DNA from: Roseibium suaedae
Lineage (GTDB): Bacteria > Pseudomonadota > Alphaproteobacteria > Rhizobiales > Stappiaceae
DNA: 64,000 nucleotides
NCBI RefSeq assembly: GCF_900142725.1
Contig: NZ_FRBW01000003.1
Coordinates: forward strand, 372,001 to 436,000
Direction of reading: 5' to 3'
Shown piece by piece: positions 38,829 through 47,381 of this stretch. The notes under the pieces were generated by a model. That model was not told the origin of the DNA. It made no database searches and saw only the letters and a list, made by a program, of their open reading frames with translations. Each line of letters starts with the position of its first letter. The stretch's first letter is position 1. Position numbers and translations under genes: made by a program.

Positions 38829-40799
38829 ATGTCCGGCGGTCAAGGCATGAACGACAAACGGAAGCATCCCACCGTCGGCAAAAGGGTCGGCGGCTGGCTT
38901 TACGTTCACCGATCCGCGCTTTCTCGGCTCCCGGAGGAAATCGGACGCAAGGTCCGCGATGCCGAAAGCGTCTCTCAGGCGACCGACTGGAATGTCGTCA
39001 AGATCCGATCGGAAGCCGTCGGACTTCTGACCTATGCGGACTTCGACGAACATCCGTTTCCTGCGCTTCTTCATTCCGCATCCGTCGAACTGACCGCCGG
39101 GACGACCAAGTCCATCGACTACTCGACACGTGAAAATCCGCCGATCCTCCACCGGAAGGAACTGCTGCTGCTCCCTGAGGATCCGCGCATTCCCCGGTTT
39201 GCCGCCCTGACCCGCGCAGCCGAAGGGCACGGTCTTTTTTCGGAACCGACGAAGATCGGGACCAAAAAGGCATGGTCCGACAAAATCGACGCGGCCGGTC
39301 TCGTTCTCGACGGTCACGCGCTTCGCGAACGCGGCGCCCAGACCCGGACGGTCCACCGGTTCAAGACGGCCATCCAGAGATCCGGACTCTCCCAGCCGAT
39401 CAACCTCATGCTCCGGTTCGGCATGGCCGACCGATCCACATCGATTTTCGATTACGGCTGCGGTCGCGGGAGCGATGTCGGCATCCTGAGGGAAAACGGC
39501 TACCAGGTTTTCGGATGGGACCCCGTCCACGCTCCTGACGGCGAGCGCCGGAAAGCGGATATCGTCAACCTGGGCTTCGTGCTCAACGTCATCGAGGATC
39601 CCCACGAACGTCTGGAAACACTCAAGGCGGCGTGGTCATTCGCCCGGAACGGCATCGTGGTGTCCGTCATGTCGGCCGGCAAGACCGACACCACGAAGCT
39701 CCAACCCTACGGTGACGGCTTCCTGTCAGGATGGGACACATTCCAGAAATACTTCACCCAGGACGAGCTTCGACGCCTCCTGTCCGAGGTCACCGGAGAG
39801 CCTCCGGTCAATTTCGCCCCGGGCATCGTTGCGGCTTTCCGCGACAAGGACCTGGAGCAGAGGGTGTTGTTCCGCCGGAAGTCCCGCTCGGTCGCACTGG
39901 GCATGAATGTCAGCATTCCCCCGCGAACGCACATCCCCCAAACGAAGAAAAGCCGGCCCGTCATCAGGGATGTACTCAGAGAAGAACTTGAGGAACTCTG
40001 GCGTCTCGTTATCGAGCTAGGTCGATCACCGGGCCCTGAGGAGATGCCCGACGATCTGGTGGCGGCGATATCCGGAAAGGGCTTCCGGGTTGAAGCCGCC
40101 GTTTCGGAGAGCCTAGCCGCCTTCGGCGATGAAACCACCCTCGAAGCCGCAGCCGCGGCCAGACGGGAGGATCTCTTGGTTCATTTCGCGGTCGGCCTAT
40201 TCCCGGGCGCTGTTAAGTACGGAGAGCTTCCCATCAGCATCAGACGGGACGTTAGGGCGTTCTTCGGCAGCCACGCCAATGTGTTAAGTCAAGCACGAAG
40301 CGTGCTCACAGAAATTGGAAATGTAAACACTTTAATAGATGCGGCGGTAAAAGCCTCTTCCGATGTCGTCGGCTCACTCTCAGAGGACGGCACGTTTTAT
40401 ATGTCCATGGATTCTGAACGTTCGCTTCCGGTGCCCCTGAGAATTATGATCGGCTGCGCTGAAATCCTCGATAAGTCGTTCATGACAAGTGACTTCCTGA
40501 TAGTCGACCTCAAGACACGATACATAAAAGGCATTCGCTGCGACGACATCTCAAGGCCTATACCGAAGATTGTAGAGGAGTTTCATGTCCATCTCGGCAA
40601 GGCGGCTTCAAGTCGGAAGTACCCAAGAGACAAGGCTCTTTATCTCAAATCTAAATACTTGCCTGCTTCAGAAGAGAAGCGAGACCTCCAGCTAAAAATA
40701 GATGAAAATTTGAGAAAAACAGGCTTGGTGGATGAGAACGGGAAAGGCCCTAGTCACTCCCAACTATCTATAATATTTAGTCAATCTCATTCAAATTAG
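38829..40799 (+). CDS. DNA phosphorothioation-associated putative methyltransferase
   Basis: The 656-residue protein opens HPTVGKRVGGWLYVHRSAL, typical of the Dnd-associated putative methyltransferase family. It has a SAM-binding motif I at residues 207-214 (FDYGCGRG), then FGWDPVH and NLGFVLNVIEDPHER. Family members occur beside phosphorothioation genes, but their target is not established. A second start at 38847 is possible. Base composition falls from about 40280 to the end, which is distinctly AT-rich, so the C-terminal third may have another origin. It is 98 bp after sspH and may have its own promoter. Confidence 0.75.
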   Translation: MSGGQGMNDKRKHPTVGKRVGGWLYVHRSALSRLPEEIGRKVRDAESVSQATDWNVVKIRSEAVGLLTYADFDEHPFPALLHSASVELTAGTTKSIDYSTRENPPILHRKELLLLPEDPRIPRFAALTRAAEGHGLFSEPTKIGTKKAWSDKIDAAGLVLDGHALRERGAQTRTVHRFKTAIQRSGLSQPINLMLRFGMADRSTSIFDYGCGRGSDVGILRENGYQVFGWDPVHAPDGERRKADIVNLGFVLNVIEDPHERLETLKAAWSFARNGIVVSVMSAGKTDTTKLQPYGDGFLSGWDTFQKYFTQDELRRLLSEVTGEPPVNFAPGIVAAFRDKDLEQRVLFRRKSRSVALGMNVSIPPRTHIPQTKKSRPVIRDVLREELEELWRLVIELGRSPGPEEMPDDLVAAISGKGFRVEAAVSESLAAFGDETTLEAAAAARREDLLVHFAVGLFPGAVKYGELPISIRRDVRAFFGSHANVLSQARSVLTEIGNVNTLIDAAVKASSDVVGSLSEDGTFYMSMDSERSLPVPLRIMIGCAEILDKSFMTSDFLIVDLKTRYIKGIRCDDISRPIPKIVEEFHVHLGKAASSRKYPRDKALYLKSKYLPASEEKRDLQLKIDENLRKTGLVDENGKGPSHSQLSIIFSQSHSN

Positions 40800-41252
40800 A
40801 ATAATATGATTTCTTCCCACACGATAGGAACTGTTTTGCTGCTTCTAAAGACTGAAAAGCTTTACCCCGGGCATATGACGACAAAGTCGACAGGGACGCA
40901 CCGGGGTGTTCAAGGGTTCATACCGTAAGAAGAAGCCAAAACTCAACGGGGTATCGCATCTTTGATATCTCCCCTCCCCCGGAACTTGTTTGCCAAATAT
41001 CCGGCTCGCGTGCGGGGCTATTTCCAACTTCCGACAAATCCAGTTACCGGGGCGACGCCCAACTGATTATCAAACCCTTCCTGGGTTGCGCCTGGCCAAC
41101 AAACGTTGAAACCACGGGAAATTCAACCCTGCTGTTTATGTTTGAAGCAGACGAGGCGCTGAACGTTTTTCACAGAGTTTGCCCTCGGCACTCTTTCTTC
41201 CTGTGCCGACTCCATATAGGCCAACGCCTCCCCGGCCGCTGGAAGTTAGTCA
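40800..41252. other. Gene-free stretch between the phosphorothioation locus and the recombinase
   Basis: 453 bp with no convincing reading frame. The first 150 bp are AT-rich and continue the composition of the preceding gene's end; the rest is mixed. I saw no att-like repeat shared with the far side of the recombinase gene, no hairpin terminator of note and no RNA-like fold. Confidence 0.5.
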
Positions 41253-43559
41253 ATGAAATCAAAACGATCCGCTCTCACCCCAAGCATGATCGCAGCTTAT
41301 TGCGAAAAACGCCTCGCGCCTGTTTTCTCATCGCAGGATGTGGAGCTCCTCCGCGGACACTTGGTCGATCTGTTGGAGCGAAACGAATATCCAACTTACC
41401 GAGGCAGCCGGTTGGATGTCCGAGCTCTTGCGGAAGGTTTGGGCTTGGATTCCCAAAGTCTGATGGCTGCGAGATCGAACCTCCAGCCGATATTCGACGC
41501 GGTTGCGAGGTCAGTCACCGAAAGCACACTCCGTCCGAAATCAAAAAGAAAACGGGGGTCATCTGAGGGAACGCATGAACATGCCCCTCGATACAGTGGA
41601 AACAACCGTCGGCGGTTATCAGAGCCTCATTCCGTCGGTCATAAGCGTCGGGGCAAACCACCGCGGCCAGTTGTCGAGTTTCCGGAACCATTGCAGCCGA
41701 CCTGGGTTGAGCCTTCAAACTTTGGCGCAGCTCTTCGCCTGCATTCCAAGCGCCATGCGGAAACGGTCTACCACCTCTACAATGCTGTGGTCGGTGTCGA
41801 TGATGACGTCAAACGCAGCACTTTTGTCGGTTGGGGTCGGAGGATCAGCGTACCGGGATCACCGACAAGTCTGAAAATCTTACGCCGCATCGAACACCGC
41901 TATTGTCTTCCGGAAGGATATTTCTCCGGAATTTCGGAAGCCGTTGTCGAAAGCCCTGTGAGTTGCGAACTGGATGAAATGACACCGGCCGAACGGCGCC
42001 GCCTCGTCTGGCACCTGCCGGACGATTTCAGACAGAGACCACGGACCGAACAGGATGAGATCCTCTCGTGGGTGCGCAACGTGATCATCAGCGGCTCGAC
42101 GGATTACCGTCGTTACCAGGCAGCGACCCTCCGGCAGCGATACGCTGTACGTTTCAACTGTGCCGCAAGTCCGCGCCGGAAAGTGCCGGCAACTCGCTCA
42201 TCGGACCCTTCAGGCATCGTGGACGCCCCAAAACGTCTGAACGACGAAATGGCGGAACTCCTACGTTTCAAGACCTCGACCTTTGCGGCGTTCGGCCAGC
42301 AACGAAATGGGGTTTGGGGTACAGAGACGGCATCGCAGAAAGTCGAGCATTTTGGATTGTGGTTCGGCGCCTTCACCGCTTCCCCTGAGAACGAGGTTCA
42401 GGGCTTCGGCGTCGACCCGGAGGTTCTGACTTTCGCGTTGATGGTCTTCCCTCAGGTTTGGGACTGGTACTTGCAATGGAGAGAACGACGGCGTGGTTTT
42501 TATACCAGGTGGGAAGTCGACATGCTGGTGCTGGCGGCAGCTCTGTGCCGGGAGGAAACCGGGTGGTTGCGTCAGACACCACGCATTGCCTCCAGGCTCC
42601 AGGAGATCGAAGGGCTGATCTCGGAGCAGGACATTGCAGATGTTCAGGGCGACTGGGCATCCGCCTGTGACCGGATGTTTAAACACGCTCGAAGCCGCAT
42701 TAAGGAAATTGAGCGTGTCGCCAAAATTCACCGGGATCCTTTTGAGCCGATCATGCCGGTTCTCGAGGCTCGCAGTCCGGTCGGGGGGTATCGGAAGATC
42801 ACCGAAGAAATCCTGCTCCGGATGCCGGATGAAAAACGTCACCGCCGCGCTGCGGCCGAAGCAGTCCGCTCCTTTCTGCTCCTTCGTATCGGTCTGCATA
42901 CGGGCCTACGCCAGAAAAACCTGAGAGAGCTGCTGCTCTGCAAACCCGGGGACCTGCCAACGTCAGAGCGAAAACTGGAGGACGCGAAAAGAGGCGAGCT
43001 ACGCTGGAGCACGCGTGATCGGGGATGGGAAATTCTGATCCCGTCTGTCGCCTTCAAGAACGCGAACTCGTCGTTCTTCGGATCGAAACCGTTCCGGTTG
43101 ATCCTGCCTGATCTCGGGAGACTCTACGAGATGATTGAGGCCTGGATCGACAGGCACCGTTCACGCCTTATCGGCCCGGCGGGCGATCCCGGCACGTTTT
43201 TCGTCAAGACAGCGAAAATTACCAGCACCAATGCCGCCTATTCCCAGAACACCTTTTTCGAGGCGTGGAGAACCGTGATTCAACGATACGGCATCTACAA
43301 TCCCTGGACAGGGCGCGGTGCGATCGAAGGACTGCTGCCTCATGGACCGCATAACGTCCGCGACGTGCTCGCGACGCATATTCTCAAACAGACCGGATCG
43401 TACGAGCAGGCCAGTTATCCGATCCAGGACACACCGGAGATGGTGGCGAAGCACTACGGGCGCTTTCTGCCACAGGACAAAGCGGAAATCGCGGCGAGAA
43501 TTCTCAATCAAGTTTGGGAAGCCGCGTCGCCGGGGAAAACATGTATATATCAGAATTGA
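41253..43559 (+). CDS. Large tyrosine recombinase (integrase fold)
   Basis: The 768-residue protein has a C-terminal tyrosine-recombinase catalytic domain: Arg553 in HTGLRQKNL, His700 and Arg703 in PHNVRD, His709, and the nucleophile Tyr735 in VAKHYGRFL. The Arg-to-Tyr distance of 32 residues is normal. The first 500 residues are unusually long for an integrase and contain an internal Arg/Ser-rich linker. It starts at an ATG with GGAAG 9 bp upstream. It is not at an element edge and no att repeats flank it. It may be a cargo gene, a resolvase or the relic of another integrative element. Confidence 0.82.
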   Translation: MKSKRSALTPSMIAAYCEKRLAPVFSSQDVELLRGHLVDLLERNEYPTYRGSRLDVRALAEGLGLDSQSLMAARSNLQPIFDAVARSVTESTLRPKSKRKRGSSEGTHEHAPRYSGNNRRRLSEPHSVGHKRRGKPPRPVVEFPEPLQPTWVEPSNFGAALRLHSKRHAETVYHLYNAVVGVDDDVKRSTFVGWGRRISVPGSPTSLKILRRIEHRYCLPEGYFSGISEAVVESPVSCELDEMTPAERRRLVWHLPDDFRQRPRTEQDEILSWVRNVIISGSTDYRRYQAATLRQRYAVRFNCAASPRRKVPATRSSDPSGIVDAPKRLNDEMAELLRFKTSTFAAFGQQRNGVWGTETASQKVEHFGLWFGAFTASPENEVQGFGVDPEVLTFALMVFPQVWDWYLQWRERRRGFYTRWEVDMLVLAAALCREETGWLRQTPRIASRLQEIEGLISEQDIADVQGDWASACDRMFKHARSRIKEIERVAKIHRDPFEPIMPVLEARSPVGGYRKITEEILLRMPDEKRHRRAAAEAVRSFLLLRIGLHTGLRQKNLRELLLCKPGDLPTSERKLEDAKRGELRWSTRDRGWEILIPSVAFKNANSSFFGSKPFRLILPDLGRLYEMIEAWIDRHRSRLIGPAGDPGTFFVKTAKITSTNAAYSQNTFFEAWRTVIQRYGIYNPWTGRGAIEGLLPHGPHNVRDVLATHILKQTGSYEQASYPIQDTPEMVAKHYGRFLPQDKAEIAARILNQVWEAASPGKTCIYQN

Positions 43560-43738
43560 TTGCCTAGATTGGGCTGGAAGGGGAATGGCGACTTCTGGCC
43601 AAATATGCCGTACAGCGGGCAAACCATGCTAAAAACTGTCATTCAGAAGTTGAAACGCGATGGCTCTCCGCTTGTTCTCAATGCACTCTGCCGAACGGAG
43701 CCAAATTGCCATGAAACGTCGAATGACGAGGGGAGCGT

Positions 43739-45367
43739 ATGAACACGATCGAGTTGGCATCCAAGCAGGTTGACTGCAAGGTATTTATCTCGGTCGACTG
43801 GCCGGATACTGCCGACATTCCGAGTTCATTCGTTTGGTTGCGACCTTACGACCTCACATGGAACGACTTTGGTCACATAACCAAAGCGATGATCGTGTTT
43901 GTTGAAAACGGGGAAGCCGTGTTCGAATATAACGGTAAAGCCGCATATCTCGAGCCGGGGGAACGAAAGTATGTGGGCGTGGGAAATGCCGTTCAGGGAC
44001 TATCAACGGATGAGCTTGGGGTAATCGCTACCGACAGTCAAAATGTGATCTCTCTGGCTGAAGCTCAAGAGATGTACCGCATGATCATCCGAGAATTAGG
44101 GGTCGAGCTAGGCAACGACCGTCTCGCGGCAGCTGGGGATATGGTTGCACTCCAGGGTGATGCATCAAGGAGGGAAATCGAAAGGGCCGCATTGGTATCG
44201 GATGTATTCCGATTTTCTCTCACAAGGGAGTCGGAAGCGTACCATGCTTTTAAGAATGCGGGACCCATTCTGCGAGGGCTCGATCAAGAGGACATTTCCT
44301 CGGGACCCGAAGCGGTGGTGATAAATGTCGCCGATCAGGATGGCCGGAATGTAGAAGTAGATTTCACATTCGATCACAGTGCTACAATCCCGAAACGTAC
44401 CTGTGTAATCATTGGCAAGAACGGGGTCGGCAAGAGCAGGGCATTAGGCAACATTGCTCGTAAAGCCTTACGTGGCATCAGTCGCAGTGCCAGCGAGGAT
44501 AAGAACAGGATAGTTGCGAGCCGAGTATTGGCATTCACTCCTGGGAATGAATATACTGGTATCTTTCCAAATGAGAATTGGAAGCGGCCCGCTACTTACT
44601 ACAAGCGACTGTCTACAGGTCGCGTGAGGCACAGCACCGGCGGAAATACAGCGACCGCCAGCATCGTGGAATTATCGCGCAACGATAGAAAAATCGCTGA
44701 CAAATCGCGCTTTTCGATTTTCATGGACGCTGTCCAAGCGATCAATCGGCCAGAAGAAATCGCCTTTCAGTCATCGACGAGCAAAAACATAATCCCACTT
44801 ACGGAGCTGATGGCTAATACGGAGCAGCACAGACTTGAGTTGCTTTTCGACATGAATCAAGCAGTCGAGCCGGGTCGAATGGTCAACGGCCGTTTTTTCT
44901 ATCTTAGCAGTGGTGAAGTCCGCCTCATAAAATTGCTGGCACAAGCATGCACCTATATTGAAAACGGGTCTCTGCTGCTGCTTGACGAGCCTGAAACGCA
45001 TTTACATCCGAATTTCATCGCGCGTCTGATGAGTGCCCTGGAGAAGCTTCTTGCCGACACGGGATCCTGCGCCATCATGGCCACCCACTCTGTCTACGTC
45101 GTACGCGAAGTTTTCCATGACCAGGTGCTGGTCATGGAAAAGGATATTGATGGGCTGATTGCAGTCAAAACACCCGGCATGCGTACGTTCGGCGCCGATA
45201 TTTCCTCGATCTCTGCCTTTATCTTCGGTGAAGAGGACACCTCGTACCTTGCTGAAGACACGATACGCAGAATAAGAGCGGAACACCTCTCTTTCGACGA
45301 ACTGCGCGATAAGTATGGTGCGTTCCTTTCTCGGGAAATCCTCAGCGAGCTGCGCGAGGAAGAATGA
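43739..45367 (+). CDS. Septu-like ATPase (PtuA-like)
   Basis: The 542-residue protein has a 220-residue N-terminal region, then an ABC/SMC-type ATPase: Walker A GKNGVGKS (226-233), signature-like YLSSGEVRLIKLLAQ, Walker B LLLLDEPETHLHP (Asp416, Glu417) and the H-loop ATHSVYVVRE. The ATPase is read with an HNH nuclease gene overlapping by ATGA, which is the organisation of Septu defence (ptuA-ptuB). The extended N-terminus is unlike minimal PtuA and could sense the trigger. The start has a GGGGAG site. Confidence 0.72.
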   Translation: MNTIELASKQVDCKVFISVDWPDTADIPSSFVWLRPYDLTWNDFGHITKAMIVFVENGEAVFEYNGKAAYLEPGERKYVGVGNAVQGLSTDELGVIATDSQNVISLAEAQEMYRMIIRELGVELGNDRLAAAGDMVALQGDASRREIERAALVSDVFRFSLTRESEAYHAFKNAGPILRGLDQEDISSGPEAVVINVADQDGRNVEVDFTFDHSATIPKRTCVIIGKNGVGKSRALGNIARKALRGISRSASEDKNRIVASRVLAFTPGNEYTGIFPNENWKRPATYYKRLSTGRVRHSTGGNTATASIVELSRNDRKIADKSRFSIFMDAVQAINRPEEIAFQSSTSKNIIPLTELMANTEQHRLELLFDMNQAVEPGRMVNGRFFYLSSGEVRLIKLLAQACTYIENGSLLLLDEPETHLHPNFIARLMSALEKLLADTGSCAIMATHSVYVVREVFHDQVLVMEKDIDGLIAVKTPGMRTFGADISSISAFIFGEEDTSYLAEDTIRRIRAEHLSFDELRDKYGAFLSREILSELREEE

Positions 45368-46242
45368 AGAAGTTCGACCACCGTTCGAAGGGGCAATACC
45401 GTGCTCTAGCGGCTGTGGCCCGGAATAGTCGGGCCAAAAGAAGCGCTCCTGCTATTAAAACAAGGATGGACTTTTTTGCTTCTGCCTATCGCGAGTACCT
45501 GAGGAACCGCGGAAATCCCTGGTTGATGTCCGGTCATGTTTGCGATCAAGAGTTTCGTGAAACAATGGCTGGCCTCTTCGAGTCAAAGATCCAAGCAGTA
45601 AGTTATATTGCCGCCCTGCGCAGAGCCTCACGCGGTGGTTGTTGCTCCATGTGTGGTTCGCTCAATAACAATCAGGTCGATCACTATCTTCCTCAAGACC
45701 ACTACCCCGAGTTTTCGGTGTTTTTGCCGAACCTTTTTCCGATTTGTTCGTGCAACCAAGCAAAGGGAAAAAAAACTGTAGGACCCACCTACGGAGAGCG
45801 GTTTCTCCACCCTAAGTTCGATAGAAAGATCGGCGAACGCTCACTGTACGTCCGCATAAGAAATCATGACGAAGCGCCGACATACACCGTAGTCATACGT
45901 AAGCCCAAAAGGGTTCGCGATACAGCAGCCTTCAGTTTCCACACCCGTACGCTAGTTTCCCAAAACGCTCTCGTCGAACACGTTAAATCCGGATTCGAGC
46001 GCTTCTGCCGGCGACCAGGAAACGTAGTACGGCTGCTCAAGCGCTCTAACCCTGACAGTAAGGAGCATCTGATTCGTCTGCTTCGCGACGAAATCGATGA
46101 GGTATGTTGGCAACATCGTACAAAAAACAATTGGGAATCTGTGATGTTACAGGCTCTGATTGAGCGTCGCACAGTTGCGTGGCTTTGGAAACGCTTGTCA
46201 GTACCTGGCCGCAATGCGGGAGACCCATTGGTCGACTTGTAG
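45364..46242 (+). CDS. Septu-like HNH endonuclease (PtuB-like)
   Basis: The 292-residue protein has a central HNH nuclease. A zinc pair CSMC comes before VDHYLPQDHYPEFSVFLPNL and a second pair follows in CSCNQAKGKK, matching the C..C / DH..P / N / C.CN..K layout of PtuB. The N-terminus is basic. The gene starts inside the ATPase stop codon (ATGA), so the pair is translationally coupled. In Septu the two proteins form a complex that cuts invading DNA when its ATP-dependent restraint is lifted. Confidence 0.75.
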   Translation: MKKFDHRSKGQYRALAAVARNSRAKRSAPAIKTRMDFFASAYREYLRNRGNPWLMSGHVCDQEFRETMAGLFESKIQAVSYIAALRRASRGGCCSMCGSLNNNQVDHYLPQDHYPEFSVFLPNLFPICSCNQAKGKKTVGPTYGERFLHPKFDRKIGERSLYVRIRNHDEAPTYTVVIRKPKRVRDTAAFSFHTRTLVSQNALVEHVKSGFERFCRRPGNVVRLLKRSNPDSKEHLIRLLRDEIDEVCWQHRTKNNWESVMLQALIERRTVAWLWKRLSVPGRNAGDPLVDL

Positions 46243-46943
46243 AGAGCCGGGGTCTGCGTGCGACCTGTTTCCGTAAAGCGGGCCTCTTCGGAAATTGCTG
46301 TATTTTCCGTACCGACCGGAAAAGATGCGGATCGTCTACACCAGAAGGGGTGCAAACATATCAACTTTCCAGATTTCATAGCTTAGAGCGGCTCGACCGG
46401 AAGCTTAGAAGGCATGGATGAAGCGCACGGAGTGTCCGAAATGAAGGGCGCAAAGCGGCTGTTTAGATCTGTTGTTTCAACTGTTCCCTTTGGCATCTCG
46501 CAAATGCGTGCTTGCTTGTAAATTTTTACAATAAATTTGATCTGTTAACTTTTTGTCCGGAAAGTTCCGGAAAAACCGGCTTCACCGAACCGCAGGAGCC
46601 GTAAATGACTTAGACGAAAATCACCTATCTCACTGATATTATGAAGGTAAGTATGCCTTCAAAGGATTCATTCAGATCACCCGGCGGCTCACAACGATGG
46701 TTAAATCCGGAAGCAGAAACTTCGTTTCCAGCCCACCATTCTGAAACCCAAGGTGCCGTCCAACATGACATCATCACGTCAAGGCACATGAATCCCTCCT
46801 AGCCCCCTGGCGGAACAGCCGGTTCGCCAACCAGCGAACACTCCCCTCCCCCAAATCCGAACATGTTGAGGATCTCGGCTGCTGTGGCAGTGAATATCTC
46901 GACGTGAGGATCAGTCACGCCCAAAAATCGGAAAAATCGCATT
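46243..46943. other. Gene-free stretch after the Septu-like pair
   Basis: About 700 bp of mixed composition. It includes an AT-rich block at 46505-46555 (TAAATTTTTACAATAAATTT) that could be a promoter, and a short direct repeat TCCGGAAAGTTCCGGAAAAA near 46555. I found no supported gene; one short frame at 46653-46802 is discussed among the rejected items. No terminator hairpin is obvious directly after the HNH gene. Confidence 0.5.
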
Positions 46944-47258
46944 ATGACCACTCAGACGCCGCGTGCGTTTTCCTATGAACCTGAGACCTTCCGGTCGATC
47001 GCTCAAGACCTCCAGACGTACCGAGCCACCGGACATCCCGGCCGTAAAATGTCGTCGACGGCGCCCCTCATTTTGGACTGGAGCAAAACGCTCCTTCCCT
47101 TTCCGGGCATCATTGGCACGTCCGGAACGGCCACTGTGCTGGAACCAGTCTTTGCCTTTTCCGACGACAACTCCTGGGCCCTTTTGGCTCAGGGCTGGGT
47201 TCGCCTTGAAAATCACATCGACGACCGGCTCGATATCGCTCGCCGCATAACTTCCTGA
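46944..47258 (+). CDS. Small hypothetical protein upstream of the FtsH-like protease
   Basis: This 104-residue protein contains a Pro-rich middle (MSSTAPLILDWSKTLLPFPG) and a plausible folded C-terminus ending DDRLDIARRITS. I recognise no family. It reads in the same direction as the large AAA protease gene 123 bp downstream and could be its partner or inhibitor. The ribosome binding site is weak, and a competing frame overlaps on the same strand, so the call is tentative. Confidence 0.45.
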   Translation: MTTQTPRAFSYEPETFRSIAQDLQTYRATGHPGRKMSSTAPLILDWSKTLLPFPGIIGTSGTATVLEPVFAFSDDNSWALLAQGWVRLENHIDDRLDIARRITS

Positions 47259-47381
47259 ACCTGGAAGGATTAGAACCCGGCCTCCCCTCACTCTGAGCGT
47301 CCGGACCTTCTTTTCTCTCTCCCCAATCCCTCAATACGCGACGCCAACGTTCCGAATCCCTTCGGAGCGAACGCGAGAGCT

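Noticed and set aside
43560-43742. A small frame between the recombinase and the Septu-like ATPase
   Set aside because: It opens only with TTG or a late ATG without a ribosome binding site, and simply overlaps the next start codon.
46653-46802. A 49-residue frame starting MPSKDSF with AAGG upstream
   Set aside because: Too short, no family, no partner gene, and codon use does not stand out.
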